A stretch of DNA of 64,000 nt from the NCBI RefSeq assembly GCF_900215435.1, contig NZ_OCMY01000001.1, positions 2,418,001 to 2,482,000 of the forward strand. Direction: 5' to 3'. This document shows positions 1 to 9,888 of the stretch, piece after piece (position 1 is the stretch's first letter; the number at the start of each line of letters is the position of its first letter). Under the pieces are notes generated by a model. That model made no database searches. It saw only the letters and a list, made by a program, of their open reading frames with translations, and had not been told where the DNA came from. Origin of the DNA: Candidatus Pantoea floridensis (GTDB lineage: Bacteria > Pseudomonadota > Gammaproteobacteria > Enterobacterales > Enterobacteriaceae). A program made the translations under genes and the position numbers.

Positions 1-804
1 ACCGTGCAGGAAGTGCCAGAAAGCGCCACCGGCGTCTCCTCGGATGAAGTGATGCTGGATGAAAATCTCAAACCGATTCAGCCAAAAACGGCTGCTATTC
101 CGATCAACAGCAATCTGATTATCCACGTGGGCAACGATGTACGCCTTTCAGCATTTGGCCTGAAAGCCAAGCTGAATGGCGATCTGAAGCTGGTGCAGGA
201 TAAAAATGGCCTTGGTCTGAACGGGCAAATCAATATTCCATCCGGCCGTTTCCACGCCTATGGTCAGGATCTGGTGGTGCGTAAAGGTGAGCTGCAATTT
301 GCGGGGCCGCCGGATCAACCTTACGTCAACCTGGAAGCGATCCGTAATCCGGAAGCCACTGAGGATGACGTGACAGCGGGCCTGCGCGTGACGGGGCTGG
401 CGGATGAGCCGAAAGTGGAAGTGTTCTCCGATCCGGCTATGTCTCAGCAGGAAGCACTTTCTTACTTATTACGCGGTCAGGGACTGGGCAGCGATGGTGA
501 CAGTAATGCATTAACTTCAGCGCTGGTAGGTTTGGGGGTTGCACAAAGTGGTCAGGTTGTGGGTAAAATCGGCGAGACATTCGGCGTCAGTAACCTCGCA
601 GTTGACACCGCAGGCGTGGGCGACAGCCAGCAAGTGCAGGTCAGTGGTTATGTGCTGCCAGGTCTACAAGTAAAATACGGTGTTGGCATATTTGATTCAC
701 TGGCGACTTTAACCTTGCGTTATCGCCTGATGCCCAAACTCTATTTAGAAGCCGTGTCGGGTCTCGACCAGGCATTGGATTTGCTCTATCAGTTTGAGTT
801 TTAG
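1..804 (+). CDS. tamB: TamB, translocation and assembly module inner-membrane subunit (C-terminal part)
   Basis: This is the 3' end of tamB (ytfN); the reading frame is open from the first base, so the gene starts outside the window. The last ~267 residues form the DUF490/TamB C-terminal domain, the periplasmic beta-rich part that contacts the outer-membrane partner TamA. TamB-family proteins bridge the envelope and act in outer-membrane protein assembly and phospholipid transport. The protein ends in Phe-Glu-Phe, an aromatic terminus typical of the family. ytfP starts two bases after the stop codon, the same order as in E. coli (tamA-tamB-ytfP). Identity is from recalled family sequence. Confidence 0.93.
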   Translation, partial: TVQEVPESATGVSSDEVMLDENLKPIQPKTAAIPINSNLIIHVGNDVRLSAFGLKAKLNGDLKLVQDKNGLGLNGQINIPSGRFHAYGQDLVVRKGELQFAGPPDQPYVNLEAIRNPEATEDDVTAGLRVTGLADEPKVEVFSDPAMSQQEALSYLLRGQGLGSDGDSNALTSALVGLGVAQSGQVVGKIGETFGVSNLAVDTAGVGDSQQVQVSGYVLPGLQVKYGVGIFDSLATLTLRYRLMPKLYLEAVSGLDQALDLLYQFEF

Positions 805-806
805 CA

Positions 807-1160
807 ATGCGAATAATTGTCTATGGTAGTTTACGGCGCAAACAGGGAAACAGTCATTGGATGACGAATGCGCAATGGTTAGGTGACCATCAGATTGTTG
901 GGTTTGATCTCTACAATCTGGGTCACTATCCGGGCGTGGTTGCAGGCGAAGGAAACGTCTCTTGCGAGGTTTATCGCATCGACGTCAGCACGCTCGGCGA
1001 GCTTGATGCCTTGCGCACTAAAAATGGCGAATACAAACGCCAACTCATCCAGACGCCTTACGGCAGTGCCTGGCTGTATGTCTATCAACGCTCAATCGCG
1101 GGGCGTACGCGCATCGCGAGCGGCGACTGGCTACGGCGTGATGACGAAACAGAAGCATAA
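807..1160 (+). CDS. ytfP: YtfP, gamma-glutamylcyclotransferase-fold protein
   Basis: A 117-residue protein of the GGCT-like (AIG2/BtrG) fold. The N-terminus carries the family YGSLR motif (residues 5-9), which binds the gamma-glutamyl carboxylate in characterised relatives, and a Glu-Tyr pair near residue 75 fits the expected active-site region. The physiological substrate of YtfP is not established. It follows tamB with a two-base gap, so it is probably co-transcribed, and is followed at once by a strong intrinsic terminator. Confidence 0.9.
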   Translation: MRIIVYGSLRRKQGNSHWMTNAQWLGDHQIVGFDLYNLGHYPGVVAGEGNVSCEVYRIDVSTLGELDALRTKNGEYKRQLIQTPYGSAWLYVYQRSIAGRTRIASGDWLRRDDETEA

Positions 1161-1162
1161 AT

Positions 1163-1193
1163 AAAAACACCGTCCATTGGACGGTGTTTTTTT
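1163..1193 (+). terminator. Intrinsic terminator after tamB-ytfP
   Basis: A hairpin with stem ACACCGTCC / GGACGGTGT around a short ATT-containing loop is followed by seven T residues, three bases after the ytfP stop codon. The stem is flanked by A residues upstream, so it could also work for the convergent ppa transcript. Confidence 0.9.
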
Positions 1194-1204
1194 ATCTGCA
1201 AACC

Positions 1205-1228
1205 GGTCACCATGAATGACGACCTTAC
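1205..1228 (-). repeat. REP unit, intergenic (ytfP/ppa), left member of a pair
   Basis: A 9-bp imperfect inverted repeat with central CATGAATG, followed on the + strand by TTAC (GTAA on the - strand), matches the GTAG-headed REP family seen at five other sites here. It pairs in inverted orientation with the unit at 1236-1259 to make a BIME-like element between convergent genes. Confidence 0.7.
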
Positions 1229-1235
1229 AGGGAAA

Positions 1236-1259
1236 GCAGGGCGCGCATTCATGCGCACC
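1236..1259 (+). repeat. REP unit, intergenic (ytfP/ppa), right member of a pair
   Basis: Head GCAG (a GTAG variant) followed by a hairpin with arms GGCGCGCAT and ATGCGCACC, one mismatch, loop TC. Inverted relative to 1205-1228. It lies eight bases from the ppa stop codon. Confidence 0.7.
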
Positions 1260-1267
1260 AGGCTTGC

Positions 1268-1798
1268 TTATTTCTTCTGTGCGCGCTCGTACGAAGCGAT
1301 GATTTCAGCTTTGGCCGCTTCCGCGTTATCCCAGCCGTCAACCTTCACCCATTTGCCTTTTTCCAGATCTTTGTAGTGCTCAAAGAAGTGGGTGATCTGG
1401 GCTTTCAGCAGTTCTGGCAGGTCGTTCACATCTTTGATGTGATCGTACTCTTTGCTCAGCTTGGTGTGCGGAACCGCAACCAGCTTGGCATCTTCGCCAG
1501 ACTCGTCGGTCATTTTCAGCACGCCAACTGGGCGGCAGCGAATCACTGAGCCCGGCACCAGCGGATACGGGGTCGGCACCAGTACGTCAACCGGGTCACC
1601 ATCCAGAGACAGCGTGTGGTTGATGTAACCGTAGTTGCACGGATAGAACATGGCGGTAGACATGAAACGGTCTACAAACAGGGCACCAGACTCTTTGTCG
1701 ACTTCATATTTGATCGGATCGGCGTTAGCCGGGATCTCGATGACAACATAGATATCTTCTGGCAACTCTTTACCTGCAGGCACCTGGTTCAAACTCAT
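1268..1798 (-). CDS. ppa: Inorganic pyrophosphatase
   Basis: A family I soluble pyrophosphatase that hydrolyses PPi to two Pi in the cytoplasm and pulls biosynthetic reactions forward. The family signature D-G-D-P-V-D is present near residues 65-70, and other metal-binding Asp and Lys residues are at the expected places. I chose the ATG giving MSLNQ because it yields 176 residues, the usual enterobacterial length, and has an AAGGAAAG ribosome site just upstream; an in-frame ATG five codons earlier is less likely. The gene stands alone, convergent with ytfP. Confidence 0.97.
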   Translation of the reverse strand: MSLNQVPAGKELPEDIYVVIEIPANADPIKYEVDKESGALFVDRFMSTAMFYPCNYGYINHTLSLDGDPVDVLVPTPYPLVPGSVIRCRPVGVLKMTDESGEDAKLVAVPHTKLSKEYDHIKDVNDLPELLKAQITHFFEHYKDLEKGKWVKVDGWDNAEAAKAEIIASYERAQKK

Positions 1799-1898
1799 CT
1801 GGCTTTCCTTCATTAGTCATATGTTGAGTGACGGCTATTATAGCCAACTGACTCTGAAAGTATGCCCCCTTTTTGGCGTTTCAGAATGCTCCAACCTG

Positions 1899-2348
1899 CT
1901 ACTTCGCGGTGACAAACAGCGAGACGATACCGGCAGCAATCAGTGGTCCGACCGGCACGCCGCGGAAGAAGGCCACGCCAATCACGGTGCCAATTAACAA
2001 TCCACCAATTACCGACGGCTGCACGCTCATAAAGTTAACGCCGCGGCCACCCAGCCAGGCGACAAAAATGCCCACCACAATGGCCACAATCGATTGCCAA
2101 TTCGCGAACGATTTCAGCAGCGAAGAGGCCGGCAGCGTACCGCTAGCCAGCGGCGCCATCACGGCAACGGTCAGGATAATAATGCCAATCTGAATGCCCT
2201 GTTTTTCCACATAGGGAAAGAACTGCGACAGCGGCGTGAGCTTAATCGCCAGCAAAATCAGAATAGAAATGGTAACGGCGCTGTTATGGACGAAGTAACT
2301 GAGGACGGCGAGGCAAACAAGAATGATGGTGGAGGCATAAGCAGCCAT
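1899..2348 (-). CDS. UPF0756 (DUF441) family membrane protein, YeaL-like
   Basis: A 149-residue integral membrane protein with four to five hydrophobic segments. The conserved family stretch with GIIILT (near residue 54) followed by [10 protein letters not shown] is clear, as is the C-terminal [11 protein letters not shown]. It belongs to the UPF0756/DUF441 family, which includes E. coli YeaL; no function is known. The start has an AGGGAG ribosome site. In E. coli yeaL lies elsewhere, so its place beside ppa is a feature of this lineage. Confidence 0.88.
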   Translation of the reverse strand: MAAYASTIILVCLAVLSYFVHNSAVTISILILLAIKLTPLSQFFPYVEKQGIQIGIIILTVAVMAPLASGTLPASSLLKSFANWQSIVAIVVGIFVAWLGGRGVNFMSVQPSVIGGLLIGTVIGVAFFRGVPVGPLIAAGIVSLFVTAK

Positions 2349-2421
2349 GGTTTCTCCCTGACGAGTGATGGGCGCGCTGACAAGTGGCCAGCGCTCAGCG
2401 TTATTTTAACGCCTCCATTAA

Positions 2422-2841
2422 TCAACAATCGCCGGGGTTGGCGCAACTGCCTTTGTTAATTGATTGCAACATCAGCGCCTGATTCCGAACCAGGCTCACG
2501 CCTTGGGCACCCACCGATAGCGCTGCCATGCTGCCCTGGCTGCTCAGGAAATAACTGCGGCTGGCATCAAGCCAGCTGTCGCGATACGCCAGCCAGGCGC
2601 GCTGGGCGCTGCGCAATTTGTCTTTAGGGTCGCCGGTTAATTTTTTCATCGCTTGCGTGTACTGCACGTTCATCTCTTTGTCCCACGCCTTACTGGCAGT
2701 GTCGTAGCACTTCGACATACCGAGGGTGGTAGATTCCTTGTTCATACACTGGTCGAGCTGCTGATCGATGGGGTTTTGCTGCTGCGCCGAGGCAAAACCA
2801 CTCACCAGTAACAACGCGACCGGGAGCCATTTTTTCATCAT
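2422..2841 (-). CDS. Secreted LprI/DUF1311-family small protein
   Basis: A 139-residue protein with an N-terminal signal peptide (hydrophobic residues 5-18, cleavage probably after Ala-Ser-Ala near residue 19). The mature part has the DUF1311 pattern: spaced Cys residues in a C-M-N-K motif, then L-R-x-A-Q-R-A-W-L-x-Y-R-D near residue 80, and a Cys pair at the C-terminus. DUF1311 overlaps the Mycobacterium lysozyme-inhibitor family LprI, so a periplasmic role is expected; lysozyme inhibition here is only a possibility. It is transcribed away from the chemoreceptor gene. Confidence 0.8.
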   Translation of the reverse strand: MMKKWLPVALLLVSGFASAQQQNPIDQQLDQCMNKESTTLGMSKCYDTASKAWDKEMNVQYTQAMKKLTGDPKDKLRSAQRAWLAYRDSWLDASRSYFLSSQGSMAALSVGAQGVSLVRNQALMLQSINKGSCANPGDC

Positions 2842-2922
2842 TTCCTTCCTTAATTTTCTGCAGCGGACTTCAACAAAAGTGAAGCGTAGGCGTTAGTGAG
2901 CAGATTGACCATCAACAAAGGA

Positions 2923-2950
2923 TAAAGTTTCACAGCGACACTGCCGATAA
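2923..2950 (+). promoter_or_regulatory. Sigma-28 (FliA) class flagellar promoter
   Basis: TAAAGTTT at 2923-2930 and GCCGATAA at 2943-2950 match both FliA boxes base for base. The spacer is 12 bases against the usual 11. It lies 55 bases upstream of the chemoreceptor start codon, so that receptor is probably expressed with the late flagellar genes. Confidence 0.85.
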
Positions 2951-3005
2951 TCTCTCCGTTTTAGGGCCAGCGGATTTCTGCCTTTTCGTGCAAACGGGGA
3001 CAATC

Positions 3006-4577
3006 ATGATCAAAAAGCTATCAATTCGTACTGCATTACTCACGCTCCTGGCTTTTATGACGCTACTGTTATTGGTGGTAAGCGCCATGGGCATTTCTGC
3101 TATTAACTCTGGCAATCAATCACTTGATACCATTAATCGTATTCAGGGGATTGAGTTGAACAGTTTGTACCAAAGCAATGCCGATCTGATGCGCGCGCGC
3201 GCGAGCGCAGCATTGGCGGTGCGCAAAATTGAAATTGGCTTACTGGATGAAGGCAGCAGCGTCACCAAACAGGCGCAGGCGGATGTGGCAAGCTCTCAGC
3301 GCCATCTCAACGCCTTTATTGACGCGGGAACGGTGACGGCGCAGGGAAAAACCCTCGCCGATGCTGTAGCGGCGACGTTTGCGGCGTATCACAAGGGCGC
3401 GATTATGCCGATGATGGATGCGCTGGAAAAACAGTACACCGATGAGTATTACCAGGTGCTGGAGGGCAATCTTTCGATGCTAGCGGGCAACTATGCCAAA
3501 GCCGTCAATGACTTTAGCCTCTACGCCGACGGCATCTCCGCTGCCCGTCTGGCGCAGGCGGCGCGCAATGAAACGCAGATGAAGATCATGATTGGTGTAG
3601 CGATGGCGCTGACATTGCTGCTGATCGCATTGGCCTGGGAACTGTTGCGTCGTTCACTGCTACGGCCGCTCGATGGTGCGATTCAGCATCTTGAGCAGAT
3701 TGCCGCGGGCGATTTATCGCAGCCGCTGCCTGAAGCCGGGAAAAATGAGCTGGGTCGTCTTAATCAGGCGCTGGCCAACATGCAGCAGGCCCTGAGCAGC
3801 TCGGTGAGCTCGGTGCGTGAAGCCAGCTTGCAAATTGACGTGGGCAGTCGCGAGTTAGCGGCGGGCACCGTGCATCTTTCCCAGCGTACTGAAGAGTCCG
3901 CCGCCTCGCTGGAGCAAACCGCCGCCAGCATGGAGCAGCTGACGGCCACCGTGCGCCTCAACGCCAGCAATGCCAAAGAGGCCAATCAGCTTGCCAGCAA
4001 TGTATCCGACAGCGCCGATCGCGGTGCCGAAGTGGTGGGCTATGTGATGGAGAAAATGCAGGAAATCACGCAAAGCTCTAACCGTATTGGCGACATCCTC
4101 AGCGTGATTGATGGCATTGCCTTCCAGACCAACATCCTCGCCCTGAACGCGTCGGTCGAAGCGGCACGGGCTGGTGAGCAAGGGCGCGGTTTTGCCGTGG
4201 TCGCTAATGAAGTGCGCACGCTGGCGGGTCGCAGCGCTACTGCGGCCAAAGAGATTCGTGAGCTGATCGCGGAATCGCAATCGCGCGTAAAAGAGGGCAG
4301 CGACATGGCTACGCGCGCGGGTGAAACCATGGATGAAATCTCTAGCGAAGTGATGCGCGTGACCTCGCTGATGAAAGAGATTTCCATCGCCTCGCAAGAG
4401 CAGAGTCGCGGCATTGAGCAGGTGAATCAGGCGGTGACGCAGATGGATGAAGCCGCCCAGCAAAACGCCGCACTGGTGGAAGAAGCCAGCGCCGCTACGC
4501 AATCGCTGGAAGCGCAGTCGCAGCAGTTGCAGGATTCGATGGCGCATTTCCGCGTGGTTGCTGCTCTGCCTTCGTAA
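3006..4577 (+). CDS. Methyl-accepting chemotaxis protein
   Basis: A 523-residue transmembrane chemoreceptor. TM1 spans about residues 9-32, a periplasmic four-helix sensing domain (Tar/Tsr-like) about 33-192, TM2 about 193-215, HAMP about 216-268, and a long cytoplasmic coiled-coil hairpin follows. The signalling tip with NILALNA and [12 protein letters not shown] is near residues 365-395 and contacts CheA/CheW. The C-terminus lacks the NWETF-type CheR/CheB tether, so adaptation probably depends on helper receptors. The start was placed at the second ATG, with GGGGA upstream, six codons inside the longest frame. The ligand cannot be read from sequence. Confidence 0.95.
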   Translation: MIKKLSIRTALLTLLAFMTLLLLVVSAMGISAINSGNQSLDTINRIQGIELNSLYQSNADLMRARASAALAVRKIEIGLLDEGSSVTKQAQADVASSQRHLNAFIDAGTVTAQGKTLADAVAATFAAYHKGAIMPMMDALEKQYTDEYYQVLEGNLSMLAGNYAKAVNDFSLYADGISAARLAQAARNETQMKIMIGVAMALTLLLIALAWELLRRSLLRPLDGAIQHLEQIAAGDLSQPLPEAGKNELGRLNQALANMQQALSSSVSSVREASLQIDVGSRELAAGTVHLSQRTEESAASLEQTAASMEQLTATVRLNASNAKEANQLASNVSDSADRGAEVVGYVMEKMQEITQSSNRIGDILSVIDGIAFQTNILALNASVEAARAGEQGRGFAVVANEVRTLAGRSATAAKEIRELIAESQSRVKEGSDMATRAGETMDEISSEVMRVTSLMKEISIASQEQSRGIEQVNQAVTQMDEAAQQNAALVEEASAATQSLEAQSQQLQDSMAHFRVVAALPS

Positions 4578-4598
4578 GGAGGCGCATTCATACGCAGC
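4574..4598 (+). repeat. Degenerate REP unit overlapping the chemoreceptor stop codon
   Basis: A GTAA head (which contains the TAA stop) is followed by a sequence resembling the REP stem, with central CATTCATA, but the arms pair poorly. I read it as a decayed member of the family. It lies between convergent genes like the others. Confidence 0.4.
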
Positions 4599-4599
4599 A

Positions 4600-4626
4600 A
4601 TAAAAAGCCCGCACGGAGGCGGGCTT
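4600..4626 (-). terminator. Intrinsic terminator for fbp
   Basis: Stem GCCCGC / GCGGGC with a six-base loop. On the - strand it is followed by TTTTTATT, about 20 bases beyond the fbp stop codon. On the + strand the T-tract is poor, so it mainly serves fbp. Confidence 0.85.
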
Positions 4627-4646
4627 CATTGCATCAGGCTCGCAAC

Positions 4647-5654
4647 TTACGCTGAATGGTCGTCCGGGTACTCACGGATAAAGCGTTCAACGTCGCCTAC
4701 CATCGCATCGTTGCCGCAGAAGAACGGGCAGCGCTGGTGCAGCGTTTCTGGCTGGATATCAAGGATGCGATTGGCACCGTCGCTGGCTTTACCGCCCGCT
4801 TGCTCAGCGAGGAAGGCCATTGGGTTGCATTCGTACAGCAGACGCAGCTTGCCTTGCGGATGGCTGGCGGTGCTTGGATAAAGATAGATGCCGCCTTTCA
4901 GCAGGTTACGATGGAAATCGGCCACTAGTGAACCAATATAGCGCGAGGTATACGGACGCTTGGTGGCGATATCTTCTTCCTGACAGAACTTCAGGTATTT
5001 CTTCACGCCCTGTGGGAAGCGAATGTAGTTACCTTCGTTAATCGAATAGGTGTAACCCTTCTCTGGGAAGGTCATGCGCTCGTGGCTCAGGCAGAACACG
5101 CCGAGTGACGGATCGTAAGTAAACGCATGCACGCCCACGCCAGTGGTATACACCATCATGGTCGAGGAGCCGTACACCACGTAACCGGCCGCAACCTGCT
5201 TGTTGCCCGGCTGCATAAAATCGGCTTCGGTAATCGGCGTGCCAGGCTCGCTGATACGGTGATAGATGGAGAAAATGGTACCCACGGAGACGTTAACATC
5301 GATATTCGAAGAACCATCCAGCGGATCCATCAACACCACGTATTTGCCATTCTCTGAACCTTCAAAGATGACAAACTCATCTTCTTCTTCCGAGGCGATA
5401 CCGGCCACCACGCCACGCGCTTTCAAAGCGGCTTTCAGCTTTTCGTTAGCGAACAGATCGAGCTTCATCTGCTGCTCACCCTGCACGTTTTCCACGCCGC
5501 TGGCACCCAGAATATCCACCAGACCCGCTTTATTGATATCGCGGTGGATAATTTTAGCGCCAAGCTTAATGGAAGAAATCAGCGCCGTCAGTTCACCTGT
5601 GGCGTGTGGAAAGTCGTGTTGCTTCTCGACGATGAATTCGCCTAACGTTTTCAT
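4647..5654 (-). CDS. fbp: Fructose-1,6-bisphosphatase class I
   Basis: Converts fructose 1,6-bisphosphate to fructose 6-phosphate in gluconeogenesis. The metal and substrate motif [10 protein letters not shown] is intact, with an acidic EEEDE run before it and the conserved [12 protein letters not shown] segment later. I placed the start at MKTLGEF, giving 335 residues (E. coli has 332), with an AGGGA site upstream; the open frame runs 40 codons further but that extension does not belong to the family. It is divergent from mpl, as in E. coli. Confidence 0.97.
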   Translation of the reverse strand: MKTLGEFIVEKQHDFPHATGELTALISSIKLGAKIIHRDINKAGLVDILGASGVENVQGEQQMKLDLFANEKLKAALKARGVVAGIASEEEDEFVIFEGSENGKYVVLMDPLDGSSNIDVNVSVGTIFSIYHRISEPGTPITEADFMQPGNKQVAAGYVVYGSSTMMVYTTGVGVHAFTYDPSLGVFCLSHERMTFPEKGYTYSINEGNYIRFPQGVKKYLKFCQEEDIATKRPYTSRYIGSLVADFHRNLLKGGIYLYPSTASHPQGKLRLLYECNPMAFLAEQAGGKASDGANRILDIQPETLHQRCPFFCGNDAMVGDVERFIREYPDDHSA

Positions 5655-5820
5655 AACACATTCCCTGAATCTACGATGGAGTGGCAGCAGCTGTAACAAG
5701 CTACCAACGTATGAGCGCAGTTTAGCCGATTGAACTTTAAAAACCATAGTCCTAATCCGTTTCTTCCCTCTCAACTCGGCGTTACACTGTGCGCCGAACT
5801 TTTGAGTAATGGATCTCTTT

Positions 5821-7176
5821 ATGCGTATTCACATCCTCGGGATTTGTGGCACTTTCATGGGTGGCCTGGCGATGCTCGCTCGCGCGCTGGGACATGAAGT
5901 TACCGGCTCAGACGCCAATGTCTATCCGCCGATGAGCACGTTACTGGAACAGCAAGGCATTGAATTAACTGAAGGTTACGATGTTAGTCAGCTTAATCCG
6001 CAGCCGGATCTTGTGATCATTGGCAACGCAATGACGCGCGGTAATCCGTGTGTGGAAGCGGTACTGGAACGTAACATTCCTTACCTCTCTGGACCGCAGT
6101 GGCTTCACGATTTCGTGCTGCGCGATCGTTGGGTGCTGGCCGTTGCCGGAACGCACGGTAAAACCACCACAGCCGGCATGGCAGCGTGGATTCTCGAGGC
6201 TTGCGGCCTTGAACCAGGCTTCATCATCGGTGGTGTGCCAGGAAACTTTGAGGTTTCGGCAAAATTAGGAAAAAGTCCATTCTTCGTCATCGAAGCGGAT
6301 GAGTACGACAGCGCGTTCTTCGACAAGCGTTCCAAATTTGTGCATTACTGCCCGCGCACGCTGATCCTCAACAACCTCGAATTCGATCACGCCGATATCT
6401 TTGACGATCTGCGTGCGATCCAGAAGCAGTTCCATCACTTGATCCGCATCGTGCCGGGCCAGGGCAAGATCCTGCTGCCGGAACACGACAACAACCTCAA
6501 GCAGGTGATGGCGATGGGCTGCTGGAGTGAGCAGGAAAGCGTGGGTGATAACGGTCACTGGCAGGCGAAAAAGCTCACGCCTGACTCCTCACATTGGGAA
6601 ATCTGGCTCGATGGCGAGAAAGTGGGCGAAGTGAACTGGGCGCTGGTTGGCGAACACAACATGCATAATGGCCTGATGGCGATTGCAGCTGCCCGCCATG
6701 TCGGTGTGAAACCGGTGGATGCCGGTGAAGCGCTGAGCAGCTTCATTAATGCCCGTCGTCGTCTTGAACTGCGCGGTGAAGTGAATGCCATCAAAGTGTA
6801 TGACGATTTTGCTCATCACCCTACGGCGATTCTGGCCACGCTGGCGGCGCTGCGCAGCAAAGTGGGCGGCACGGCGCGCATTCTGGCGGTACTGGAGCCG
6901 CGTTCCAACACCATGAAAATGGGCGTGAGTAAGAATGAGCTGGCGCCTTCTTTAGGGCGCGCAGATGAAGTGTTCCTGTTCCAGCCGCACCATATTCCGT
7001 GGCAGGTTTCTGATGTGGCGGAAGCGTGCATCCAACCGGCGCAGTGGAGCGCGGATATTGATACGCTGGTCGAGATGGTGGCGAAAAAAGCCCAGCCAGG
7101 CGATTCGATTCTGGTAATGAGTAACGGCGGGTTTGGTGGCATTCACCAGAAACTGCTGGAGCGGTTAGGGCGCTGA
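5821..7176 (+). CDS. mpl: UDP-N-acetylmuramate:L-alanyl-gamma-D-glutamyl-meso-diaminopimelate ligase
   Basis: A murein-recycling ligase that attaches the salvaged tripeptide to UDP-MurNAc. It is a Mur-ligase with an N-terminal Rossmann-like domain (GICGTFMGG at residues 7-15), an ATP-binding loop GTHGKTT at 110-116 and a C-terminal ligase domain with the conserved DDFAHHP motif. The chosen start MRIHIL gives 451 residues, close to E. coli Mpl (457); a frame start four codons earlier has no better ribosome site. The gene ends at a REP pair whose second hairpin has a T-run. Confidence 0.96.
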   Translation: MRIHILGICGTFMGGLAMLARALGHEVTGSDANVYPPMSTLLEQQGIELTEGYDVSQLNPQPDLVIIGNAMTRGNPCVEAVLERNIPYLSGPQWLHDFVLRDRWVLAVAGTHGKTTTAGMAAWILEACGLEPGFIIGGVPGNFEVSAKLGKSPFFVIEADEYDSAFFDKRSKFVHYCPRTLILNNLEFDHADIFDDLRAIQKQFHHLIRIVPGQGKILLPEHDNNLKQVMAMGCWSEQESVGDNGHWQAKKLTPDSSHWEIWLDGEKVGEVNWALVGEHNMHNGLMAIAAARHVGVKPVDAGEALSSFINARRRLELRGEVNAIKVYDDFAHHPTAILATLAALRSKVGGTARILAVLEPRSNTMKMGVSKNELAPSLGRADEVFLFQPHHIPWQVSDVAEACIQPAQWSADIDTLVEMVAKKAQPGDSILVMSNGGFGGIHQKLLERLGR

Positions 7177-7182
7177 TTTAGC

Positions 7183-7206
7183 GGTGGCCATCAATGGCCA
7201 CCCTAC
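7183..7206 (-). repeat. REP unit, intergenic (mpl/yjgA), left member of a pair
   Basis: Perfect 9-bp arms GGTGGCCAT / ATGGCCACC with loop CA, followed by CTAC (GTAG on the - strand). It faces the unit at 7218-7241. Confidence 0.8.
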
Positions 7207-7217
7207 AACGGTACATC

Positions 7218-7246
7218 GTAAGGTCGGCATTCATGCCGGCCTTTTT
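7218..7246 (+). repeat. REP unit with T-tract; probable mpl terminator
   Basis: GTAA head, arms GGTCGGCAT / ATGCCGGCC (one G-T pairing), loop TC, followed directly by five T residues. It is the inverted partner of 7183-7206. Because of the T-run this repeat can itself act as the mpl transcription terminator. Confidence 0.75.
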
Positions 7247-7262
7247 CATGTCCGCTGAAAAC

Positions 7263-7805
7263 TTACGCTTCTGCCAGCTCGCGCAAATACTGGAAAATCT
7301 GGCGTGCAGATTTTGGTGGCTTATTGGTGGCTTTCTCTTTCTGCGCGTTACGGATCATGCTGCGCAGCTGCTGGCGATCGGCGTGCGGGTAGAGGTTAAA
7401 CACTTCGGCTACCGCGTCATCACCCTGCTCGATCAAACGATCGCGCAAAATCTCAAGCTTGTGGAACAGCGCAACCTGCTGGTTGTGACGGTTCTTCAGC
7501 TTATCCAGCGCCTGACGAATCGGATCTTCATCACGTGCGCGTAGCATCTTACCAATCAGCTGCAGCTGACGGCGACGGCCTTCTTTCTTGATGCGCTGCG
7601 CCAGTTCAATCGCGTCGCGCAGCTGTTCGTCGAGGGGGATTTTGTCGAGGGAGTTTTTCCCCAGGTCAACTAACTCGGCACCAAGGCGTTTCAGCTCTTC
7701 GGCATCGCGTTTAATTTCGCTTTTGCTGACCCAGATAATCTCTTCATCTTCTTCGTCATTATTATCCGGCACATCGTCGAGCCAGTCTTCGGGCTGCTTG
7801 GTCAT
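7263..7805 (-). CDS. yjgA: DarP (YjgA), dual-action ribosomal maturation protein
   Basis: A 180-residue protein of the DUF615 family, which associates with the late-assembling 50S subunit and helps form the peptidyl transferase centre in E. coli (DarP). The N-terminus is strongly acidic (DNNDEEDEE near residues 14-22), followed by highly charged helical sequence rich in Lys, Arg and Glu. It is divergent from pmbA with about 115 bases between, an arrangement shared with E. coli. Confidence 0.94.
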   Translation of the reverse strand: MTKQPEDWLDDVPDNNDEEDEEIIWVSKSEIKRDAEELKRLGAELVDLGKNSLDKIPLDEQLRDAIELAQRIKKEGRRRQLQLIGKMLRARDEDPIRQALDKLKNRHNQQVALFHKLEILRDRLIEQGDDAVAEVFNLYPHADRQQLRSMIRNAQKEKATNKPPKSARQIFQYLRELAEA

Positions 7806-7921
7806 CTCTTGGCTCCCTAAAAAAAAGAGGCTAATCCTACCAGTTTATCGGGCGACTGCGAAATTGTTCTCTGAGTCTGATAGACTCAATTCATTCATAC
7901 TTAAGATTAGACGGCAGGTCG

Positions 7922-9262
7922 ATGAACGTATCTACTCAGGTTGCAGAACAACGTAAAGTGTTGGAACAGGCTGTCGCGCAGGCGTTGGAATTGGCAAAAG
8001 CCAGCACCGATGGCGCTGAAGTGGCGGTCACGAAAACCACCGGCATCGGCGTCAGCACCCGCTATGGCGAAGTGGAAAACGTCGAATTCAACAGCGATGG
8101 TGCGCTCGGCATCACCGTCTACCATCAAAACCGCAAAGGCAGCGCTTCATCAACCGATCTTAGCCCGGATGCGATTAAACGCACGGTGCAGGCGGCGATC
8201 GATATTGCGCGTTACACCTCGGTTGATCCTTTTGGCGCCCCTGCCGATCCCGAACTGCTGGCATTTGAAGCGCCGGATCTCGATCTCTACCACCCATGGG
8301 AGATCGATGCCGATCGCGCGATCGAACTGGCGGCGCAGGCGGAACAGGCTTCATTGCAGGCCGACAAGCGCATCACCAATACCGAAGGCGGCAGTTTTAA
8401 TAGCCACGTCGGCATTAAAGTTTTCGGTAACAGCCACGGCATGTTGCAGAGCTATTGCTCGAGCCGCCATTCGCTCTCCAGCTGCGTCATTGCGGAGCAG
8501 GACGGCAATATGGAGCGCGATTACGCGTACACCATTGGCCGTTCATTTGACGATCTGAAAAGCGCGGATTGGGTCGGTGCAGAGTGCGCGCGTCGCGTGC
8601 TGGCACGTTTGGCACCGCGCAAGCTCTCCACCATGAAAGCGCCTGTTATCTTCGCGCCGGAAGTCGCCACCGGCCTGTTTGGCCATCTGGTTGGCATGAT
8701 CAGCGGCAGCAGCGTCTATCGTAAATCCACCTTCCTGCTGGATTCACTCGGCAAGCAAATTCTGCCGGAGTGGCTGACGATTGAAGAACATCCGCATCTG
8801 CTGAAAGGCCTGGCCTCCACGCCGTTCGACAGCGAAGGCGTGCGCACCCAGTCGCGAGACATCATCAAAGACGGCGTGTTGCAAAACTGGTTATTGACCA
8901 GCTACTCGGCGCGTAAGCTGGGCTTGCAGAGCACCGGCCATGCGGGCGGCATCCACAACTGGCGCATCGCCGGACAGGGCCACAGCTTTGACGACATGTT
9001 GAAGCAGATGGGCACCGGTTTAGTGGTAACCGAGATGATGGGTTCCAGCATCAACGGCATGACCGGGGACTATTCACGCGGTGCGTCAGGTTTTTGGGTC
9101 GAAAACGGTGAGATTCAATATCCTGTGAGCGAGATCACAATCGCCGGAAACCTCAAGGATATGTGGCTCAATATGGTAACTGTCGGTAACGACATTGAAA
9201 CGCGCAGCAATATACAATGCGGTTCGGTGCTGCTGCCGGAGATGAAAATCGCCGGACAATAA
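7922..9262 (+). CDS. pmbA: TldE/PmbA metalloprotease subunit
   Basis: A 446-residue TldE/PmbA family protein. With TldD it forms a heterodimeric protease that digests unfolded peptides and takes part in microcin B17 maturation and CcdA decay in E. coli. PmbA is the subunit lacking the zinc HExxH motif; none is seen here, as expected. The conserved C-terminal glycine-rich segment around [15 protein letters not shown] is present near residues 381-395. tldD is not in the window. A terminator follows. Confidence 0.95.
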   Translation: MNVSTQVAEQRKVLEQAVAQALELAKASTDGAEVAVTKTTGIGVSTRYGEVENVEFNSDGALGITVYHQNRKGSASSTDLSPDAIKRTVQAAIDIARYTSVDPFGAPADPELLAFEAPDLDLYHPWEIDADRAIELAAQAEQASLQADKRITNTEGGSFNSHVGIKVFGNSHGMLQSYCSSRHSLSSCVIAEQDGNMERDYAYTIGRSFDDLKSADWVGAECARRVLARLAPRKLSTMKAPVIFAPEVATGLFGHLVGMISGSSVYRKSTFLLDSLGKQILPEWLTIEEHPHLLKGLASTPFDSEGVRTQSRDIIKDGVLQNWLLTSYSARKLGLQSTGHAGGIHNWRIAGQGHSFDDMLKQMGTGLVVTEMMGSSINGMTGDYSRGASGFWVENGEIQYPVSEITIAGNLKDMWLNMVTVGNDIETRSNIQCGSVLLPEMKIAGQ

Positions 9263-9277
9263 GAGTCATCGCTTTCT

Positions 9278-9306
9278 GAAAGCAGCCCATGAGGCTGCTT
9301 TTTTTT
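9278..9306 (+). terminator. Intrinsic terminator after pmbA
   Basis: Stem AAGCAGCC / GGCTGCTT with a CATGA loop followed by eight T residues. Confidence 0.92.
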
Positions 9307-9334
9307 CGCCCGACAATAATAAAAGGAAATACCA

Positions 9335-9724
9335 ATGCGTAATAAGCATTTGATCGCAATGTTGTCTTTGTCGCTGTTGTTCTCCTCGGCTAGCGTATTT
9401 GCGGCCGATCTGGAAAAAGATATGGATACGCTTAAGGATGGTCTGAGCGTGGTGAAAAAAACCTCTGACGCGCAGGAAATGCACACCGCGCTGGGCAAGA
9501 TGCGTCAGGCGGCAACGGATGCGAAGCAATCCACGCCGGAAAAACTGCAGGGGCAGCCGGCCGATAGCGCGCAGATTAAGGATTTTCACGCCGGTCTGGA
9601 TTCACTGATTGCACAGATCGATGTGGTTGATCAGCTGGCGCAAGCCAACAAACTGGACGAAGCCAAAACCGAAGCGAAGAAACTGGAAGATATTCGCAAC
9701 GCCAACCATAAGAAATTCCGCTGA
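9335..9724 (+). CDS. cybC: Soluble cytochrome b562
   Basis: A 129-residue periplasmic haem protein. A 23-residue signal peptide ends in SVFA before ADLEKDM. The mature chain is 106 residues, the same as E. coli b562, and both haem ligands are at the expected mature positions: Met7 and His102. Its electron-transfer partner is unknown. The ribosome site AAGGAAAT lies upstream. It follows pmbA, as in E. coli, but with its own terminator on both sides, so it is likely monocistronic. Confidence 0.94.
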   Translation: MRNKHLIAMLSLSLLFSSASVFAADLEKDMDTLKDGLSVVKKTSDAQEMHTALGKMRQAATDAKQSTPEKLQGQPADSAQIKDFHAGLDSLIAQIDVVDQLAQANKLDEAKTEAKKLEDIRNANHKKFR

Positions 9725-9728
9725 TAAA

Positions 9729-9756
9729 CCGGCCAGCCCTGCGGCTGGCCTTATTG
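9729..9756 (+). terminator. Terminator after cybC
   Basis: GGCCAGCC / GGCTGGCC stem with a four-base CTGC loop followed by TTATTGTTT. Confidence 0.75.
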
Positions 9757-9806
9757 TTTCCTGTCGCCTCTCCGTTTTATCCCGCATAAATCCATCATTT
9801 TTCGCA

Positions 9807-9828
9807 TTTTGTGACCCATTTCGCACAC
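9807..9828 (+). promoter_or_regulatory. CRP-like site upstream of the DUF431x operon
   Basis: TGTGA at 9810-9814, six bases, then TCGCA at 9821-9825: nine of ten core positions of the CRP consensus. It lies about 150 bases before the first gene of the operon, which fits catabolite control of a sugar-acid pathway. Confidence 0.55.
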
Positions 9829-9868
9829 TTCGTGCGTCCTGAGATCTGGCGCACACTCGCCCGCGCTA

Positions 9869-9888
9869 TTTCCACTTCCAGGTGGAAA
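9869..9888. promoter_or_regulatory. Inverted repeat, possible operator of the DUF431x operon
   Basis: TTTCCAC and GTGGAAA, 7-bp arms with a six-base centre, lie between the CRP-like site and the operon start. It is a candidate binding site for the operon's MtlR-like activator; the assignment is by position only. Confidence 0.4.

Noticed and set aside
3855..4547. A 230-codon open frame antisense to the chemoreceptor gene
   Set aside because: A shadow of the repetitive heptad coding of the chemoreceptor; no domain resemblance.
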